DNA of 51,030 nt from an uncultured Collinsella sp. (lineage in GTDB: Bacteria; Actinomycetota; Coriobacteriia; Coriobacteriales; Coriobacteriaceae), in assembly GCA_902493985.1 (NCBI GenBank), contig CABURR010000007.1, forward strand, positions 1-51,030, given 5' to 3'. A model generated the notes under the pieces. The model searched no databases and was not told where the DNA came from. It saw nothing but the letters and a program-made list of their open reading frames with translations. Positions 18,876-27,111 of the stretch are shown here, one piece after another; position 1 is the first letter of the stretch, and the number at the start of each line of letters is the position of its first letter. The position numbers and the translations under genes were made by a program.

Positions 18876-20180
18876 TTAGGCATCCCAGGCGTCGCGGCCA
18901 CGCAGCGCGCGCAGGCCGATGTCATGACGCAGGGTCTTGCCCTCAAAATCAATCTTCTCGCAGGCCTCGTAGGCAAGGTTGCGGGCGTTCTCAAACGTAT
19001 CGCCCAGCGCGGTCACGGCAAGCACACGGCCGCCGTTGGTCACGAGCTGACCGTCCACCACGGCGGTGCCGGCATGGTACACGGTCACGTTCTCCATGGA
19101 CTCGGCGTCGGCGATGCCGGTGATGACTTTGCCCTTCTCGTAGCTGCCGGGGTAGCCCGCGCTCGTCAGGACAACAGCCACGGCCCACTCGTCACGCCAA
19201 TCGAGCTCAATCTGATCAAGCTCGCAGTTGGCGCAGGCGAGCATAACCTCGACCAGGTCGTTCTTGAGGCGCGGCAGCACGACCTGCGTCTCGGGGTCGC
19301 CAAAGCGGGCGTTGAACTCCAGCACCTTGGGGCCGGCGGGGGTGAGCATAAAGCCGCCATACAGGCAGCCGCGGTAGTCGATGCCCTCGGCAGCAAGCTC
19401 GGCCACGGTCTGCTCCATGACTTTCACCATGGTGGCGTGCTCCTCGTCGGTCACGATGGGCACCGGGCTGTAAACGCCCATGCCGCCGGTGTTGGGGCCA
19501 AGGTCGCCCTCGAGCGCACGCTTGTGGTCCTGCGAGGTGGCCATGGGGCGCACGGTCTTGCCGTCGGTAAAGGCCAGCAGCGAGCACTCGGGGCCAACCA
19601 GCATCTCCTCAATGACAACGGTATTGCCGGCATCACCAAAGGTGCCGCCAAAGCACTCGCGCACGGCCTCCTCGGCCTGCGCAAGCTCAGTCGCCACGAT
19701 AACGCCCTTGCCTGCGGCCAGGCCGTCTGCCTTCACGACCAGCGGGGCGCCCTGCTCGCGCACGTAGGCGAGAGCCGAAGCCTCGTCGGTGAACGAGCCG
19801 TAGGCTGCCGTCGGAATGCCGGCACGCTCCATGAGTTGCTTGGAGAACAGCTTGGAGCCCTCCATCTGAGCGCCCTCGGCACCCGGGCCAAAGCAGGGAA
19901 TACCCGCCGCGCGCACGGCGTCGGCCACGCCCGCCACGAGCGGAGCCTCGGGGCCAATCACCACGAGTCCGCATCCGTGGCTCTGGGCAAACGCCGCCAC
20001 GGCCGCAGGATCGCAATCGTCGAGAACCACGTTCTCGCCGCAGCTCGCGGTGCCGCCGTTACCCGGCGCAATGTAGAGCTTGCCGGCGCGCGGTGATGCT
20101 GCGAGTTTTGCTGCCAGAGCATGCTCGCGGCCGCCGCTGCCCAACAACAGGATGTCGATGGTTTGAGTGTCCGCCTTCAA
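18876..20180 (-). CDS. purD: Phosphoribosylamine-glycine ligase
   Basis: Second step of purine synthesis: joins glycine to phosphoribosylamine with ATP. The protein is 434 residues. I chose the TTG at 20180 because AGAGGAGG lies 5 nt upstream and the domain begins soon after (IDILLLGSGGREHALA); the longer in-frame start would run through that ribosome site. ATP-grasp motifs are normal, including GLVVIGPEAPLVAGVAD, VKADGLAAGKGV and the family signature region RFGDPETQVVLPR. The NUDIX gene follows at 12 bp. purA lies upstream beyond a terminator, so the two pur genes are separate units. Confidence 0.96.
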   Translation of the reverse strand: MKADTQTIDILLLGSGGREHALAAKLAASPRAGKLYIAPGNGGTASCGENVVLDDCDPAAVAAFAQSHGCGLVVIGPEAPLVAGVADAVRAAGIPCFGPGAEGAQMEGSKLFSKQLMERAGIPTAAYGSFTDEASALAYVREQGAPLVVKADGLAAGKGVIVATELAQAEEAVRECFGGTFGDAGNTVVIEEMLVGPECSLLAFTDGKTVRPMATSQDHKRALEGDLGPNTGGMGVYSPVPIVTDEEHATMVKVMEQTVAELAAEGIDYRGCLYGGFMLTPAGPKVLEFNARFGDPETQVVLPRLKNDLVEVMLACANCELDQIELDWRDEWAVAVVLTSAGYPGSYEKGKVITGIADAESMENVTVYHAGTAVVDGQLVTNGGRVLAVTALGDTFENARNLAYEACEKIDFEGKTLRHDIGLRALRGRDAWDA

Positions 20181-20230
20181 GGGTGCCTCCTCTATGGATG
20201 AACGGCCCGCTCCGCGCGAGCCCTTTGCAA

Positions 20231-20280
20231 GCAAATATACCCCTCAGCCGCCCGTCCGGGCTGCAAAGGGGTATATCGCA
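20231..20280 (-). terminator. Terminator between purA and purD
   Basis: Nested stems ATATACCCCT/AGGGGTATAT (20235-20244 and 20267-20276) and CAGCC/GGCTG inside. On the minus strand TTTGCTT follows. It ends purA transcription before purD. Confidence 0.8.
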
Positions 20281-20298
20281 ATAACCGAATAGTGCCGA

Positions 20299-21585
20299 TT
20301 ACTTCCAGAATCGGTTGATGATCTGCTCGCGACCGGCGCCGACGCCAATGAACGTCACGCGGGTGTGTGCCAGATCCTCGATAAATGCCACGTAGTCCTG
20401 AGCCTCCTGCGGCAGCTCCTCAAAGCTGCGGCAACCGGTGATATCGCACTTCCAGCCCGGGAGCTCCTCGTAGATGGGCTTGGCATGCTCAAAGCGCACC
20501 TGATGCTCGGGCACGCTCGTGTAACGCTCGCCGTCGACGTCGTAGGCAACGCACACCTTGATGGTATCGAAGGCCGAAAGCACGTCGAGCTTGGTCATGG
20601 CGATATCGGTGAGGCCGTTGACACGCGAGGCGTAGTTGGCGATGGGGCCATCGAACCAACCGCAGCGACGGCGACGGCCGGTGGTCACGCCGTACTCATA
20701 GCCTTCCTCGGTCAGCGTATGGCCGGCCTCGGACTCATAGGAAAGCTCGGTGGGCATGGGACCCGAACCGACGCGGGTGATATAGGCCTTCATGACGCCC
20801 AGCACGCGGTCGACATTCTTCATACCGACGCCGGAGCCGGTGATGGCGCCGCCGGCGGTGCAGTTGGAAGACGTCACGTACGGATAGGTGCCGTGGTCAA
20901 TGTCGAGCAGCGTTGCCTGGGCGCCCTCGAACAGCAGGTCCTTGCCCTCGTCGATCATGTTGTTGAGCAGCAGGCTCGTCTCGGTGATGTAGGGGCGCAG
21001 GCGCTCGGCCATGGGCAGGTACTCGTCGCAGATCTGGTCCACGGTGTAGGTGGGCAGGTGGTAGATGAGCTCGAGCTCGGGATTCACGCGGGCAAGAGCG
21101 GTCTCCAGCTTGTCGCGGAACAGCGCCTCGTCCAGCATGTCCTGCATGCGCAGGCCGATGCGGGCCATCTTGTCCTGGTAGCACGGACCGATGCCGCGCT
21201 TGGTGGTACCGATGTTCTTCTTGCCGAGCTTCTGCTCAAAAGCACCATCCAGATCGATGTGGTACGGCATGATGATGTGCGCGTTGCCACTGATCTTGAG
21301 GTTCTTGGTGGTGATGCCGTCGGCCTCGAACATGTCAATCTCCTCAAGGACAACCTTGGGGTTGACGACGCAGCCGTTACCGATCACCGACATATGGTCG
21401 GAATACATGATGCCGGAGGGCACCTGGTGCAGGCCGTACTTCTTGCCGTTGACGACGATGGTGTGGCCGGCGTTATTACCGCCCGAATAGCGCACGACGG
21501 CATCGAAGTCGCCGGCGACCAGGTCGCAGATTTTACCCTTGCCCTCATCGCCCCACTGGGCACCGACCAAAACGGTTGACGGCAT
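20299..21585 (-). CDS. purA: Adenylosuccinate synthetase
   Basis: Converts IMP and aspartate to adenylosuccinate with GTP, the branch to AMP. At 428 residues it has the normal length. It opens MPSTVLVGAQWGDEGKGKI, with the GTP-binding loop and catalytic Asp in QWGDEGKGK, then the His loop GGNNAGHT, the IMP-loop region IGTTKRGIGPCYQDK and TTGRRRRCGWFD. The ATG has AAGGAG 6-7 nt upstream. Terminators or gaps on both sides suggest a single-gene transcript. Confidence 0.97.
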   Translation of the reverse strand: MPSTVLVGAQWGDEGKGKICDLVAGDFDAVVRYSGGNNAGHTIVVNGKKYGLHQVPSGIMYSDHMSVIGNGCVVNPKVVLEEIDMFEADGITTKNLKISGNAHIIMPYHIDLDGAFEQKLGKKNIGTTKRGIGPCYQDKMARIGLRMQDMLDEALFRDKLETALARVNPELELIYHLPTYTVDQICDEYLPMAERLRPYITETSLLLNNMIDEGKDLLFEGAQATLLDIDHGTYPYVTSSNCTAGGAITGSGVGMKNVDRVLGVMKAYITRVGSGPMPTELSYESEAGHTLTEEGYEYGVTTGRRRRCGWFDGPIANYASRVNGLTDIAMTKLDVLSAFDTIKVCVAYDVDGERYTSVPEHQVRFEHAKPIYEELPGWKCDITGCRSFEELPQEAQDYVAFIEDLAHTRVTFIGVGAGREQIINRFWK

Positions 21586-21678
21586 GTTTACTCCTTACAT
21601 TCATGGACTGTCTACGCGCCACGCTGGCACGCAGAAGCACAAAACATTCCCAGTATACCCGTGCAACGGGCGCCTGTC

Positions 21679-23070
21679 CTACTCCTCGGTATGCGCCCCA
21701 TCAAGCTCATAGAACTTGGTGGATGCCGGCAGGAACATCAGGTCGACGTCACCGATCGGGCCCGAACGGTTCTTGGCCACGACGATACGCGTAACGCCCT
21801 CGTCGGGTCGATCGTCACGCGAGGCCTCGGCCTCATCGGCGGAGCGGTCCAAGAACATAACGATGTCGGCGTCCTGCTCGATGGAGCCCGATTCACGCAG
21901 GTCGGACAGCTGCGGGCGTTTGCCGGTACGGGACTCGACCTGACGCGACAGCTGCGACAGCGCGATCAACGGAATCTTGAGCTCCTTGGCCATGATCTTT
22001 AAGCCACGCGACATCTCGGAGACCTCGACGGTACGGCTCTCGGAGCGACGTCCCGGCGGAGGACTCACCAGCTGCAGGTAGTCCAGGATGATGATGGCCT
22101 TCTCCTTGTTGTGGAGCATGCGGCGGCTCTTGGCGCGGATCTCGGTCACCGTGGTGCCGGGCGTATCGTCAATCAAAATGTCGAGCTTAGACAAGGTCTG
22201 CGTGGCCTCGTTGATATTGGCCCACTGCTCGGGGCTAATGCGGCCCGTACGGAAGTCGCTGATCGAGATCATGGCGTAGGCGCAAATCAGGCGCTGGGCA
22301 ATTTCCTTGCCCGACATCTCCAGCGAAAAGAAGCCGACGGTATAGCCCGCAGCGGCGGCGTTGAGCGCCAGGTTCAGAGCAAACGACGTCTTACCCACGG
22401 CAGGGCGGGCGCCGATAATGATGAGCTGGCCCTCGCGGAAACCCATAAGCATGCGGTCGAGTGACGGGAAGCCGGTGGGCACGCCCGCGGCCTGTCCGCC
22501 GGCCTTACACACTTCCTCGGCCTCGTTATAGGCCTCGACCATAAACTCGGTCAGCGTCTTATAGCTCGACTTGACCTCGCGCGCCGTGACCTTGAGCAGC
22601 TTGCTCTCGGCCAGCTCCACGACCTCTTTGGTGTCGGTAGGGGCGTTATAGGCCAGCGCGTTGATCTCGTTGGTGGCACCGATCAGCTCGCGCAGCATCG
22701 AGTCGCGACGGACGATGGCGGCATGGTGCTGCCAGTTCACGAGCGACAGGGTCTGACCCATCAGCTCCAAAATGTAGGCCTCGCCGCCCACGGCATCAAG
22801 CTTGTTGATACTACGCAGGTAATCGATCAGCGAGATAGAGTCGATGGGAATGCGGCTGTTGTACATATCGACCATCGCGGTGTAGATGGTCTTATGGATG
22901 GGCCGGTAGAAGTCATCGGGCTGCAGCTCGACCTGGGCCTCCTCGACCACCTCGGGCGACAGCAGCATGGCGGCCAGTACATTGGCCTCTGCATCTTGGT
23001 TTTGAGGGAGACCCAACTTGGAGCCACGGTCCTCGACCGTCAGCCCCGTCTCCCTTTCGTCATATGCCAT
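21679..23070 (-). CDS. dnaB: Replicative DNA helicase DnaB
   Basis: Hexameric helicase that unwinds DNA at the fork. I chose the ATG at 23070 (463 residues) because TGAGGAT lies 6-7 nt upstream; another ATG 12 bp earlier has no good site. The N-terminal scaffold (PQNQDAEANVLAAMLL...) is followed by the RecA-like domain with Walker A GARPAVGKTSFALNLA and Walker B IIILDYLQL, and the C-terminal arginine-finger region ending in ATPase-typical KNRSGPIGDVDLMF. No intein. It is separated from rplI by a terminator. Confidence 0.96.
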   Translation of the reverse strand: MAYDERETGLTVEDRGSKLGLPQNQDAEANVLAAMLLSPEVVEEAQVELQPDDFYRPIHKTIYTAMVDMYNSRIPIDSISLIDYLRSINKLDAVGGEAYILELMGQTLSLVNWQHHAAIVRRDSMLRELIGATNEINALAYNAPTDTKEVVELAESKLLKVTAREVKSSYKTLTEFMVEAYNEAEEVCKAGGQAAGVPTGFPSLDRMLMGFREGQLIIIGARPAVGKTSFALNLALNAAAAGYTVGFFSLEMSGKEIAQRLICAYAMISISDFRTGRISPEQWANINEATQTLSKLDILIDDTPGTTVTEIRAKSRRMLHNKEKAIIILDYLQLVSPPPGRRSESRTVEVSEMSRGLKIMAKELKIPLIALSQLSRQVESRTGKRPQLSDLRESGSIEQDADIVMFLDRSADEAEASRDDRPDEGVTRIVVAKNRSGPIGDVDLMFLPASTKFYELDGAHTEE

Positions 23071-23225
23071 GAGCATCCTCATTCATATCGCTTGCGAGCA
23101 TCCATAGTATCAGCCACAGCCTCAAAACGGGCCGCGCCCCGGCAATCATCACCGAACGAAACGGATGAACGGTCCTGCATGTGGGACTTCACCACAACGC
23201 CTGCCATGGCACTCGCATCGCGCTA

Positions 23226-23270
23226 AAAAGCAAAAAGGGCGCCCTGGTCTCCCAGAGCGCCCTTCTTAGA
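23226..23270 (-). terminator. Terminator of the rpsF-ssb-rpsR-rplI operon
   Basis: A GC-rich hairpin (AAGGGCGC...GCGCCCTT, 23235-23264) followed on the minus strand by TTTTTGCTTTTTAG, a strong intrinsic terminator 33 bp past rplI. Confidence 0.93.
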
Positions 23271-23296
23271 ACAAGATTGTTGCGTTGCAGCAAATG

Positions 23297-23836
23297 CTAC
23301 TCGGCAGCAGCCTCAGTCTCGACCTCGGCGGTCTCGGCCTCGGCGACCTCAGCGGCCTCCTCAACCTCAGCCTCGGCAGCGAGCTCCTCGGCGGTAACGC
23401 CAACGAGAACGACAACCTCGGCCTTGATCTCGCGGTACAGCGAGATGGCAACGGTGTGGGCACCGGCAACCTTGATGGGCTTACCGAGCTCGACGCGCTT
23501 GCGGTCGATGTCCATACCGAGCTGAGCCTTGATGGCGTCAGCGATCATGGCGGCGGTAACGGAGCCAAAGAGGATGCCCTCGTCGCCGACCTTGACGTCA
23601 ACGGTGACCGTCTTGCCCTCGAAGGCAGCCTTGGTCTCGTTGGCGGTAGCCAGACGGACGGCCTCGCGCTTGGCGATGTTGTTGCGACGCTCGTCAAGCT
23701 GCTTGAGGTTGCCCTTGGTGGCGGCAACAGCGAGCTTCTTGGGGAACAGGAAGTTCTCAGCGTAACCCTGAGCGACCTCTACGACGTCACCCTCGCCGCC
23801 CTTGCCCTTGATCTCATCGAGAAGAATAACCTTCAT
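23297..23836 (-). CDS. rplI: Ribosomal protein L9
   Basis: Binds 23S rRNA near the L1 stalk. The core of about 148 residues is typical: MKVILLDEIKGKGGEGDVVE, then GYAENFLFPKKLA. A C-terminal tail of about 30 residues (about 150-179) made almost wholly of Ala, Glu and Val is added; acidic tails of this kind are seen in some high-GC relatives and are probably disordered. Last gene of rpsF-ssb-rpsR-rplI, 15 bp after rpsR. Confidence 0.97.
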   Translation of the reverse strand: MKVILLDEIKGKGGEGDVVEVAQGYAENFLFPKKLAVAATKGNLKQLDERRNNIAKREAVRLATANETKAAFEGKTVTVDVKVGDEGILFGSVTAAMIADAIKAQLGMDIDRKRVELGKPIKVAGAHTVAISLYREIKAEVVVLVGVTAEELAAEAEVEEAAEVAEAETAEVETEAAAE

Positions 23837-23851
23837 GATGCGTCTCCCTTC

Positions 23852-24118
23852 TTAGCCGCGGTCGCGGTTGCCACGAGAGGAAACCACGGGGACGGTGTAC
23901 GGCAGGAGAGCCATCTCGCGGGCGCGCTTGATGGCGTTGGCGATGTCATGCTGATGCTGCGTGCAAGCGCCAGTGACGCGACGGGGCTTGATCTTGCCAC
24001 GGTCGGTCATGTACTTACGGAGAAGCTGAGTGTCCTTATAGTCGATGAACTCAGTGTTCTCCTTGCAGAACTGGCAGTACTTACGACGCGGCTGACGTGC
24101 AGAAAAATCATTAGCCAT
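23852..24118 (-). CDS. rpsR: Ribosomal protein S18
   Basis: Partner of S6 in the 30S platform. The start is the ATG at 24118 (88 residues, MANDFSARQPRRKYCQFC), with AAAGG about 9 nt upstream; an in-frame start further up would add residues unlike S18. It carries the C-x2-C of zinc-binding S18 forms (YCQFC) and a later Cys (GACTQHQ), plus the conserved KIKPRRVTGACTQHQ. Third gene of the operon. Confidence 0.96.
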   Translation of the reverse strand: MANDFSARQPRRKYCQFCKENTEFIDYKDTQLLRKYMTDRGKIKPRRVTGACTQHQHDIANAIKRAREMALLPYTVPVVSSRGNRDRG

Positions 24119-24190
24119 GTCAAAATACCTTTCGTTTGGCAACTTCGGCGAACCGAAGCCGCCTCTCACTCAAAAATAGGTGAACAGCCC

Positions 24191-24646
24191 TTAAAACGGG
24201 ATGTCCTCATCGTAGACGTCGACCGCGGGCGGCGTAGCCACCGGTGCGGCAGGACGCGGTGCGGGCGCTGCAGGGGCTGCGGGCGCGTAACCGCCCTGAT
24301 CGTAGCCACCCTGGCCACCACGGGAGCTCATAAACTCGATCTCATCGACGATGACCTCAAGCTTGCTCCGGCGCTGGCCGTCGCGCTCCCAAGAGCTGTA
24401 GCGCAGCTTGCCCTCGATCGCGACCTTGTTTCCCTTTGCCAGGAAACGGCTCACGGCCTCGGCGCGCGTGCCGAACATAGTGCAGTCGACAAAGTTGGGA
24501 TAGTCCTCCCACTCGCCAGTCTGCGGGTTGCGGCGACGATCGTTCACGGCGACGCCAAAGGACAGAACCTGGGTTCCGCCAGCGGTGGCGCGCAGCTCGG
24601 GATCACGCGTGAGGTTACCGGTGATGTTCACTCGATTGATGCTCAT
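24191..24646 (-). CDS. ssb: Single-stranded DNA-binding protein
   Basis: Coats single-stranded DNA during replication and repair. 151 residues: OB-fold (about 1-108, starting MSINRVNITGNLTRDPELR), a Gly/Pro/Ala-rich linker, and the acidic tip VYDEDIPF, which binds partner proteins. It lies between rpsF and rpsR, the usual order in Gram-positive bacteria and actinobacteria. Confidence 0.97.
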   Translation of the reverse strand: MSINRVNITGNLTRDPELRATAGGTQVLSFGVAVNDRRRNPQTGEWEDYPNFVDCTMFGTRAEAVSRFLAKGNKVAIEGKLRYSSWERDGQRRSKLEVIVDEIEFMSSRGGQGGYDQGGYAPAAPAAPAPRPAAPVATPPAVDVYDEDIPF

Positions 24647-24694
24647 AACTCACTACTTCCTCTTGGGGCACAAGCCCAGTCCAAAACGACAGTC

Positions 24695-24988
24695 TTACTC
24701 CTGGTCGTCGCGACGGACGATCATGTGGCGGACCACAGCGTCGGTGATGCGCAGGACGCGATCAAGCTCGGCGATCTGGGTAGGATCTGCGTGGAAGTTG
24801 ATGAGGGTGTAGTCACCATCGGTGAGGTCGTTGATCTCGTAGGCGAGCTTGCGCTTGCCCCACTCGTCAACGGAGTCGACCTTGCCAGCGCCCTCAGCGA
24901 TCGTGGTATCGATACGCTTCATAACAGCGAGACGAGTCTCGGGGTCGAGCGACGGGTCAACAAAGAACAGCAGTTCATAAGCCTTCAT
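24695..24988 (-). CDS. rpsF: Ribosomal protein S6
   Basis: 30S platform protein that pairs with S18. The start is the ATG at 24988 (97 residues, MKAYELLFFVDPS), with a near-perfect GGAGGTGA 4 nt upstream. The domain ends HMIVRRDDQE. First gene of the operon. A hairpin in its leader (25015-25043) is a candidate S6:S18 feedback site. Confidence 0.96.
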   Translation of the reverse strand: MKAYELLFFVDPSLDPETRLAVMKRIDTTIAEGAGKVDSVDEWGKRKLAYEINDLTDGDYTLINFHADPTQIAELDRVLRITDAVVRHMIVRRDDQE

Positions 24989-25014
24989 ATTGTCACCTCC
25001 TCTGGGCAAATGTG

Positions 25015-25043
25015 GCTTCAGGTCGTGAAGGTGCGCCTGAAGC
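25015..25043 (-). promoter_or_regulatory. Hairpin in the rpsF leader, candidate S6:S18 site
   Basis: A perfect 8-bp stem (GCTTCAGG/CCTGAAGC) closes a 13-nt loop containing CGCACC on the minus strand, about 27 nt before the rpsF start. Many bacteria regulate this operon by S6:S18 binding a leader hairpin. The position fits; I cannot confirm the motif by eye. Confidence 0.35.
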
Positions 25044-25438
25044 AGGAAAAGACTTGGTAATAATATCTTTCAACCTCCCAGGCCGCAAGAATATGCAGCT
25101 ACAACCTCATGACCTCCACATATGTCCATACTCACACGGCATTTCATGCGTCTTCCAACCAAATGCTGACCAAATGCTTGACGGATCTGTGGACAAGATA
25201 CGGCGCTGCGGGGACAAACCAAATCAAATCGCAGGTCAGCAATTGCAAGGCTGTGGTCGCGAAATGCATACCAGTGGTTCACAACACCGTTCAAAGATTT
25301 TTAAAATTGCTGCCACGTTGTTTATAGATACCCATTTTGAACAATTTGCCGCATGCAGCCCTGCTGGTCAGAGCCCGTTTTCGGCCTCCTGGATCCCATC
25401 ACGAAGCCAAACGTTTCAAAAAATGCCAACTTTTCTGT

Positions 25439-25466
25439 TTGCACTTTGCGATTCCTCGTGTATACT
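25439..25466 (+). promoter_or_regulatory. Promoter of the tRNA-Ser gene
   Basis: TTGCAC (25439-25444), 16-nt spacer, TATACT (25461-25466). The -10 box ends 16 bp before the mature tRNA 5' end. Confidence 0.7.
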
Positions 25467-25482
25467 GACTTTCGCATTTAAC

Positions 25483-25573
25483 GGAGAGTTGTCCGAGTGG
25501 CCGAAGGAGCACGATTGGAAATCGTGTAGGCGTCAAAAGCGTCTCCAGGGTTCAAATCCCTGACTCTCCGCCA
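25483..25573 (+). tRNA. tRNA-Ser (GGA)
   Basis: 91 nt including encoded CCA. Acceptor GGAGAGT pairs with ACTCTCC. The anticodon stem CACGA/TCGTG encloses TTGGAAA, giving anticodon GGA. There is a long variable arm as in class II tRNAs, and T-arm AGGGTTCAAATCCCT. Confidence 0.95.
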
Positions 25574-25581
25574 GTTAATTC

Positions 25582-25612
25582 CAAAGCAGGCCTTCGAGCC
25601 TGCTTTGTTTTT
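25582..25612 (+). terminator. Terminator after tRNA-Ser (GGA)
   Basis: A 10-bp stem CAAAGCAGGC/GCCTGCTTTG with a 6-nt loop and a TTTTT run. It separates the two tRNA-Ser genes, so the second probably depends on read-through or its own promoter. Confidence 0.85.
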
Positions 25613-25621
25613 ACCCCACGC

Positions 25622-25712
25622 GGAGGGGTGGCAGAGTGGTTGAATGCGGCGGTCTCGAAAACCGTTTGGCCTGTATAAGGTCACGAGGGTTCGAATCCCT
25701 CCTCCTCCGCCA
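25622..25712 (+). tRNA. tRNA-Ser (CGA)
   Basis: 91 nt including CCA. Acceptor GGAGGGG pairs with CTCCTCC (one G-U pair). Anticodon loop CTCGAAA gives anticodon CGA. Long variable arm; T-arm GAGGGTTCGAATCCCTC. Confidence 0.95.
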
Positions 25713-25721
25713 TTTTGCTTG

Positions 25722-25751
25722 AAAAAGCTCCCAGCAACGGGAGCTTTTTTG
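25722..25751 (+). terminator. Terminator after tRNA-Ser (CGA)
   Basis: Stem AAGCTCCC/GGGAGCTT with a 6-nt loop and a TTTTTT run, 10 bp after the CCA. Confidence 0.9.
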
Positions 25752-25784
25752 TTATCGGATCCCCTCTCGGCCGCACATCCCAAC

Positions 25785-25851
25785 CAAACATGTACATCAC
25801 CCTCCAAAAACGACATTTTTCGACATCTTTGGAGGCTGATGTACATGTTTG
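25785..25851. repeat. 67-bp palindrome, copy 1 (left of the nuclease-like gene)
   Basis: 24-bp arms (25785-25808 and 25828-25851, starting CAAACATGTACATCA) pair with one mismatch around a 19-nt spacer. Copy 2 at 26994-27060 is identical at 64 of 67 positions and in the same orientation. This copy ends 105 bp before the nuclease-like gene. Confidence 0.95.
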
Positions 25852-25956
25852 CATATCGCACTCGGCGCACGATTGGCCGTTTTGCCAGCATTCGGTATAT
25901 TTCCTCACTTCAACGGACATAAGGACTGCATATCGGCATAAAGCGAGAGGTCCCCA

Positions 25957-26964
25957 ATGGATACTCCTGTTCTCATTTCGCATAAAACGGCGTGGCTCGT
26001 CCATCATGCGCCACAAGACCTGGTTCAAGCGATCGCGCAACACGACTACCAGATAGGCGCAAGAGGCCTCTCCACCCAGCAGCGTATCACGCGCATTCGA
26101 CAGGCTCTTACCGACTGCGGTATGCCCACTAGCATGCTTGAGACTATCGATATCTCCGTTGTATTTGCCTTCGAGCGAATCCGCGCCAACGGTGTAAATT
26201 GCCACGTTCTTGGCCAAAATCTACCCTACGACCATATTGACGAGCTGTCCCCTGGTATTTTTATCACCGACGAAGCCCTTACCTTCGTATTTGCTGCCGA
26301 GTGGATGGACAGAATCGAATACCTCGAATACGGCTACGAAGTTTGCGGTGACTATCGCATGGGGCTCAATCCCGATGACCCTTACACCGATCAACCGGCT
26401 ACCGCTTCCAAGAACGAAATTGTCGATCTGCTCGATCGGCACCCCGGCAAACCCGGTGCCACACGCGCCCGACTCGCGCCCAGGCATATCTACGACCACT
26501 CAGCCTCACCCATGGAGACCGCATCCGCTATCGCCCTTTCACTCCCGACGAGCGAAGGCGGCGTTGGCATCCGAGGTGTCGAACTCAACAAGCCGCTCGA
26601 AATCCCTAAACGACTTTGGCATTGCACCAAAGTTCGAACGCTCAAAATCGACGCTCTTGTTACCTATAAGCGCAGAGAGCTCGGCATCGAATATAAGGGC
26701 GGCTTTCACGACGAGGCCGAACGCAAGGGAGCAGATGCGGAGCGAGAGGCCGTACTCGCCCAAATGGGCTATCGCATCGTCACGCTCACCTCAACGCAAT
26801 TTGCCAGCCAACTCGCTTTCCACCGTGCCATGAACAATATCCGCGAAGCACTCGGCATGCCTCGTTGCGTAGATGCCGAGTATCAGCGAAAGCAAAACGA
26901 ACTGCGCAAGGTGCTTATCCGTAACTGGAAGAGCGATCAAGCCGAAGAGTCGCCTTCTGAGTAA
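25957..26964 (+). CDS. Protein with a DUF559/Vsr-like nuclease C-terminus
   Basis: 335 residues, function unknown. The C-terminal third has the layout of DUF559-type (Vsr-like, PD-(D/E)XK) endonucleases: SPMETA (E187), a GG-containing link, LKIDALV (D232), IEYKGG (E245, K247), then H251, R263 and MGYRIVTLT. The N-terminal two-thirds (1-180) resemble nothing I can name. Such proteins are numerous in Coriobacteriia and some are labelled AbiEi-like; I see no partner toxin gene beside it. The ATG has GAGAGG 7 nt upstream. The gene is bracketed by two 67-bp palindromes in direct orientation, so gene plus repeat may form a movable or recombining unit. Confidence 0.65.
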   Translation: MDTPVLISHKTAWLVHHAPQDLVQAIAQHDYQIGARGLSTQQRITRIRQALTDCGMPTSMLETIDISVVFAFERIRANGVNCHVLGQNLPYDHIDELSPGIFITDEALTFVFAAEWMDRIEYLEYGYEVCGDYRMGLNPDDPYTDQPATASKNEIVDLLDRHPGKPGATRARLAPRHIYDHSASPMETASAIALSLPTSEGGVGIRGVELNKPLEIPKRLWHCTKVRTLKIDALVTYKRRELGIEYKGGFHDEAERKGADAEREAVLAQMGYRIVTLTSTQFASQLAFHRAMNNIREALGMPRCVDAEYQRKQNELRKVLIRNWKSDQAEESPSE

Positions 26965-26993
26965 CGACGAACCCACTCACCCCGCGCTTCCCC

Positions 26994-27060
26994 CAAACAT
27001 GTACACCACCCTCCAAAACCGGCATTTTTCGACATCTTTGGAGGCTGATGTACATGTTTG
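26994..27060. repeat. 67-bp palindrome, copy 2 (right of the nuclease-like gene)
   Basis: Direct copy of 25785-25851 with three substitutions: one in the left arm (an A-T pair lost, so arms now pair with two mismatches) and two in the spacer. It begins 30 bp after the nuclease-like stop and ends 52 bp before the next gene. Confidence 0.95.
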
Positions 27061-27111
27061 GAATCTATGGCCGCACCCAGTCCCGACCGTTTGCCGAGGA
27101 ATGAGGACGCG

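Larger units (their letters stand above)
25010..25482. other. 473-bp divergent intergenic region between rpsF and tRNA-Ser
   Basis: No gene is supported. It holds the rpsF leader and a candidate minus-strand promoter (TTGCGG, 17 nt, TATTAT; about 25055-25084), a leader hairpin, and the plus-strand tRNA-Ser promoter at 25439-25466. The middle (about 25110-25420) is lower in GC than its surroundings and shows nothing I can name. Confidence 0.6.

Noticed and set aside
25010..25480. Possible gene on the plus strand before tRNA-Ser
   Set aside because: The frame runs into the tRNA gene and has no motif.
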